From assembly GCA_023417785.1 (NCBI GenBank), contig JAEZEH010000027.1:1-17090 (forward strand): a stretch of DNA of 17,090 nt, in the 5' to 3' direction. The notes under the pieces are model-generated. The model was given only the letters and a program-made list of their open reading frames with translations. It was not told where the DNA came from and searched no databases. A program made the position numbers and the translations under genes. Positions within the stretch are counted from its first letter, which is position 1, and each line of letters begins with the position of its first letter. Positions 15,529-17,090 of the stretch are shown in pieces. This DNA comes from Bacteroidota bacterium (GTDB lineage Bacteria; Bacteroidota; Bacteroidia; Cytophagales; Cyclobacteriaceae).

Positions 15529-15608
15529 ACATGTCAGGATGCCTCCCATTATCTGTGCGATGGAGTTCACATCTCTGTTGTCGACATCCCCCTTCTTCCC
15601 TTTTCATT

Positions 15609-16571
15609 TTACTTCATAGCTTCCAGTCCTTCTGCTATAGTCAAAAGAGGTTTGTATCCAAGTTCTTGTTTCGCCCTATTGTCGGTGGTGATGAATTCTA
15701 ATCCCAGCGCGTTTATCAGTCCTTTGTAAAGTGGTGGATGACCGTTTAACCGAAAACCCTTCCAGACAAATTCCATTACCGAAGCAACTCGCTTTGCCAT
15801 TGCCAGTGAAACGGCTTTGTCGGGTACAGTTACACCTTGTGTGCCAACGTACTTTCTGATAAAGTCTTTAAAAACTGATTGTTCACCATCGGTAAGAAAA
15901 TAAGCTTTGCCGCTGTGTTCAGATTTGTCGGCCAGGATTAATGCGTGGCAGACATTGATGACATGACAGGTTACAAAGCGATGTTTGCCACCGTCGATGA
16001 ATTGCATGTTCCCTTTCCTGACAGCCTCAATGACCCCGGCCAACGTATTTGGGTCGCCTTTGCCCCAAATCATTGGCGGCCTAAGTGAGTAAGTCTGAAA
16101 ATTCGCTGTGTCGGCTTTTAGTACTAAATTTTCTGCTTGTAATTTTGTTTTTGAATAACCATCAATAATGTTGTCGGAAATAAAGGATTCATCAGCATTT
16201 ACAATTGGTTTCCCGTTCATAATTACCGATGCTGCACCTAAATAGATAAATTTGTGAACGTCTGATTGTTTTGCAATTGACAACAACAGTTGCGTTGCGT
16301 CAACATGTAATCTTTTGAGCTTTTTCTCTGATGCAAAAAAGTCAACAGAAGCGGCCAAATGAAAAACTGTTGCGCAGTCCTTTACGCCATTTGATAAAGC
16401 CGTTGGATCGTTCAAATCACCCTTCACTGCAATTGCACCCAACTGTTCAACTTTTTGAATGGCCTGTGGCGAACGTGCCAATGCTTTCACTTGATAGCCT
16501 TGTTCTATGAGCATTGAGATCAGATTTTGTCCTACGAAACCCGAACCTCCTGTTACAAATACTTTTTTCAT
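15609..16571 (-). CDS. Extended short-chain dehydrogenase (NAD-dependent epimerase/dehydratase family)
   Basis: A 320-residue Rossmann-fold protein of the extended SDR family, probably cytoplasmic. The nucleotide-binding motif GGSGFVG has its glycines at residues 8, 11 and 14; GDLND near residue 52 contacts the adenine, HLAASVD is at about 71-77, and the catalytic pair Tyr139 and Lys143 sits in YSKTK. The later SLRPPMIWGKGDPN motif resembles 3-beta-hydroxysteroid dehydrogenase/isomerase-like and dihydroflavonol reductase-like members (usual RP..IYG.GD). The length is normal and the key residues are intact, so it is likely active as an NAD(P)-dependent oxidoreductase or epimerase on an unidentified substrate. 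It lies four bases after the DUF2147 gene on the same strand, so the two are very probably one operon. Confidence 0.9.
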   Translation of the reverse strand: MKKVFVTGGSGFVGQNLISMLIEQGYQVKALARSPQAIQKVEQLGAIAVKGDLNDPTALSNGVKDCATVFHLAASVDFFASEKKLKRLHVDATQLLLSIAKQSDVHKFIYLGAASVIMNGKPIVNADESFISDNIIDGYSKTKLQAENLVLKADTANFQTYSLRPPMIWGKGDPNTLAGVIEAVRKGNMQFIDGGKHRFVTCHVINVCHALILADKSEHSGKAYFLTDGEQSVFKDFIRKYVGTQGVTVPDKAVSLAMAKRVASVMEFVWKGFRLNGHPPLYKGLINALGLEFITTDNRAKQELGYKPLLTIAEGLEAMK

Positions 16572-16575
16572 GGCG

Positions 16576-17049
16576 TCAGTTTGTTTTACGTGTCCAAATG
16601 TTTGTTTTTCCTAATCCCATCCAGGAAGCTCCTATGTAACCCCTTACTTTCAATGTCCCATCCGTGTTTAGAGCGATGTAGCACTTATAGGTTTTTCCTT
16701 CTCTGCCATCATAGATAGTTCCGTCAACCCATTCCTTTTTACTTTCGTCAAAAATGAATCCGTAGAGCAAGTCGGAACCCAGCAGAGGTCTTGATCGCAA
16801 TTTTGTGTCGGGGTTTTTCTTGTCCAGTTTGGGCTTGCCGGTTTCCGGGTCGTTGGGTTCTTTCAGCCAGACAATTTTGCCTGCGTACATACGACCGCTT
16901 TGGTAAATTTCAACCTGCGCTTCCTTTTCCTGATTCCACCAGGTGGCAATTATTTCATTGCCTGTATTTTGGCCGACGGAAACCGTGGTGATGAATAGAA
17001 GCGCAATGCCAACGATGTAAGTGGCTGGTGATTTTAACAAATACTTCAT
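16576..17049 (-). CDS. Exported DUF2147 protein
   Basis: A 157-residue protein with an N-terminal signal peptide (SPATYIVGIALLFITTVSVG, cleavage near residue 26) and a single DUF2147 domain. The family's conserved blocks are all visible: VEIYQSGRMYAGKIVWLKEPND, the PETGKPKLDKKNPD turn, LRSRPLLG, GTIYDGREGKTYKC and LKVRGYIGASWMGLGKTNIWTR. These are small periplasmic beta-barrel-like proteins whose role is not established; some are linked to envelope stress. The stop is four bases before the SDR start, so it is the first gene of a two-gene operon. AAAGGA lies just before the ATG as a possible ribosome site. Confidence 0.92.
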   Translation of the reverse strand: MKYLLKSPATYIVGIALLFITTVSVGQNTGNEIIATWWNQEKEAQVEIYQSGRMYAGKIVWLKEPNDPETGKPKLDKKNPDTKLRSRPLLGSDLLYGFIFDESKKEWVDGTIYDGREGKTYKCYIALNTDGTLKVRGYIGASWMGLGKTNIWTRKTN

Positions 17050-17090
17050 ATCCTTTTGTTTTAATTAGGATACAAAGCACCGCCTTCTCT

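Noticed and set aside
1..17090. Search for CRISPR arrays, toxin-antitoxin pairs, restriction, retron or phage-defence genes, and transposases
   Set aside because: No regularly spaced repeats and no proteins of these families were found on either strand.

Overview
The window looks like a piece of a Bacteroidota chromosome, most likely from the order Cytophagales or a close relative. Supporting signs are a large secreted protein ending in a type IX secretion (gliding-motility-type, type B) sorting domain, a two-repeat FtsX/MacB permease of about 800 residues, a short collagen-like lipoprotein, DUF2147, and several upstream sites matching the Bacteroidota promoter form (TTG, about 20 bp, TAnnTTTG). 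The gene set is ordinary accessory and regulatory content. I see no CRISPR array, tRNA, rRNA, insertion sequence, phage gene or defence cassette.

Layout. Positions 1-673 hold no convincing gene but contain a nested set of inverted repeats (51-142) that could form a branched RNA or cruciform. At 674-1367 lies a collagen-like lipoprotein broken by one +1 frameshift, followed by a clear terminator. At 1793-4633 is a 946-residue secreted protein with a beta-propeller front, Ig/PKD-like modules and a T9SS sorting domain; a 17-bp palindrome sits just upstream. After a hairpin-rich gap comes a two-gene operon (4931-5754) of an ArsR-type repressor and an SRPBCC (AHSA1-type) protein. Its promoter carries a dense array of alternating GCAAT half-sites, which suggests autoregulation. 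At 6051-7196 is an exported esterase-fold hydrolase with a TPR tail.

A divergent pair follows: a GlxA-like DJ-1/AraC regulator (7444-8436, minus) and a small VOC-fold protein (8545-8883, plus). They share a control region with a near-consensus, almost leaderless promoter for the regulator and an 8-bp inverted repeat. Next on the minus strand are an unrecognised 388-residue lipoprotein (9110-10276), with an unusually strong Shine-Dalgarno for this phylum, and an FtsX/MacB permease (10690-13107) with no ATPase in the window. At 13588-15528 an aldo/keto reductase is followed 39 bp later by an AraC-family regulator; the reductase has Asn where the catalytic Tyr is expected. The window ends with a tight minus-strand pair, a DUF2147 protein (16576-17049) and an extended SDR (15609-16571), only 4 bp apart.

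How the genes work together. Three separate regulator-plus-small-enzyme units (ArsR/SRPBCC, GlxA-like/VOC, AraC/AKR) lie within 11 kb. This resembles a run of small, independently controlled response modules rather than one pathway. The strongest oddities are the Tyr-to-Asn change in the AKR, the frameshifted lipoprotein, the nested inverted repeats near the left edge, and the operator-like arrays in the two regulator promoters. None amounts to a demonstrated new system.
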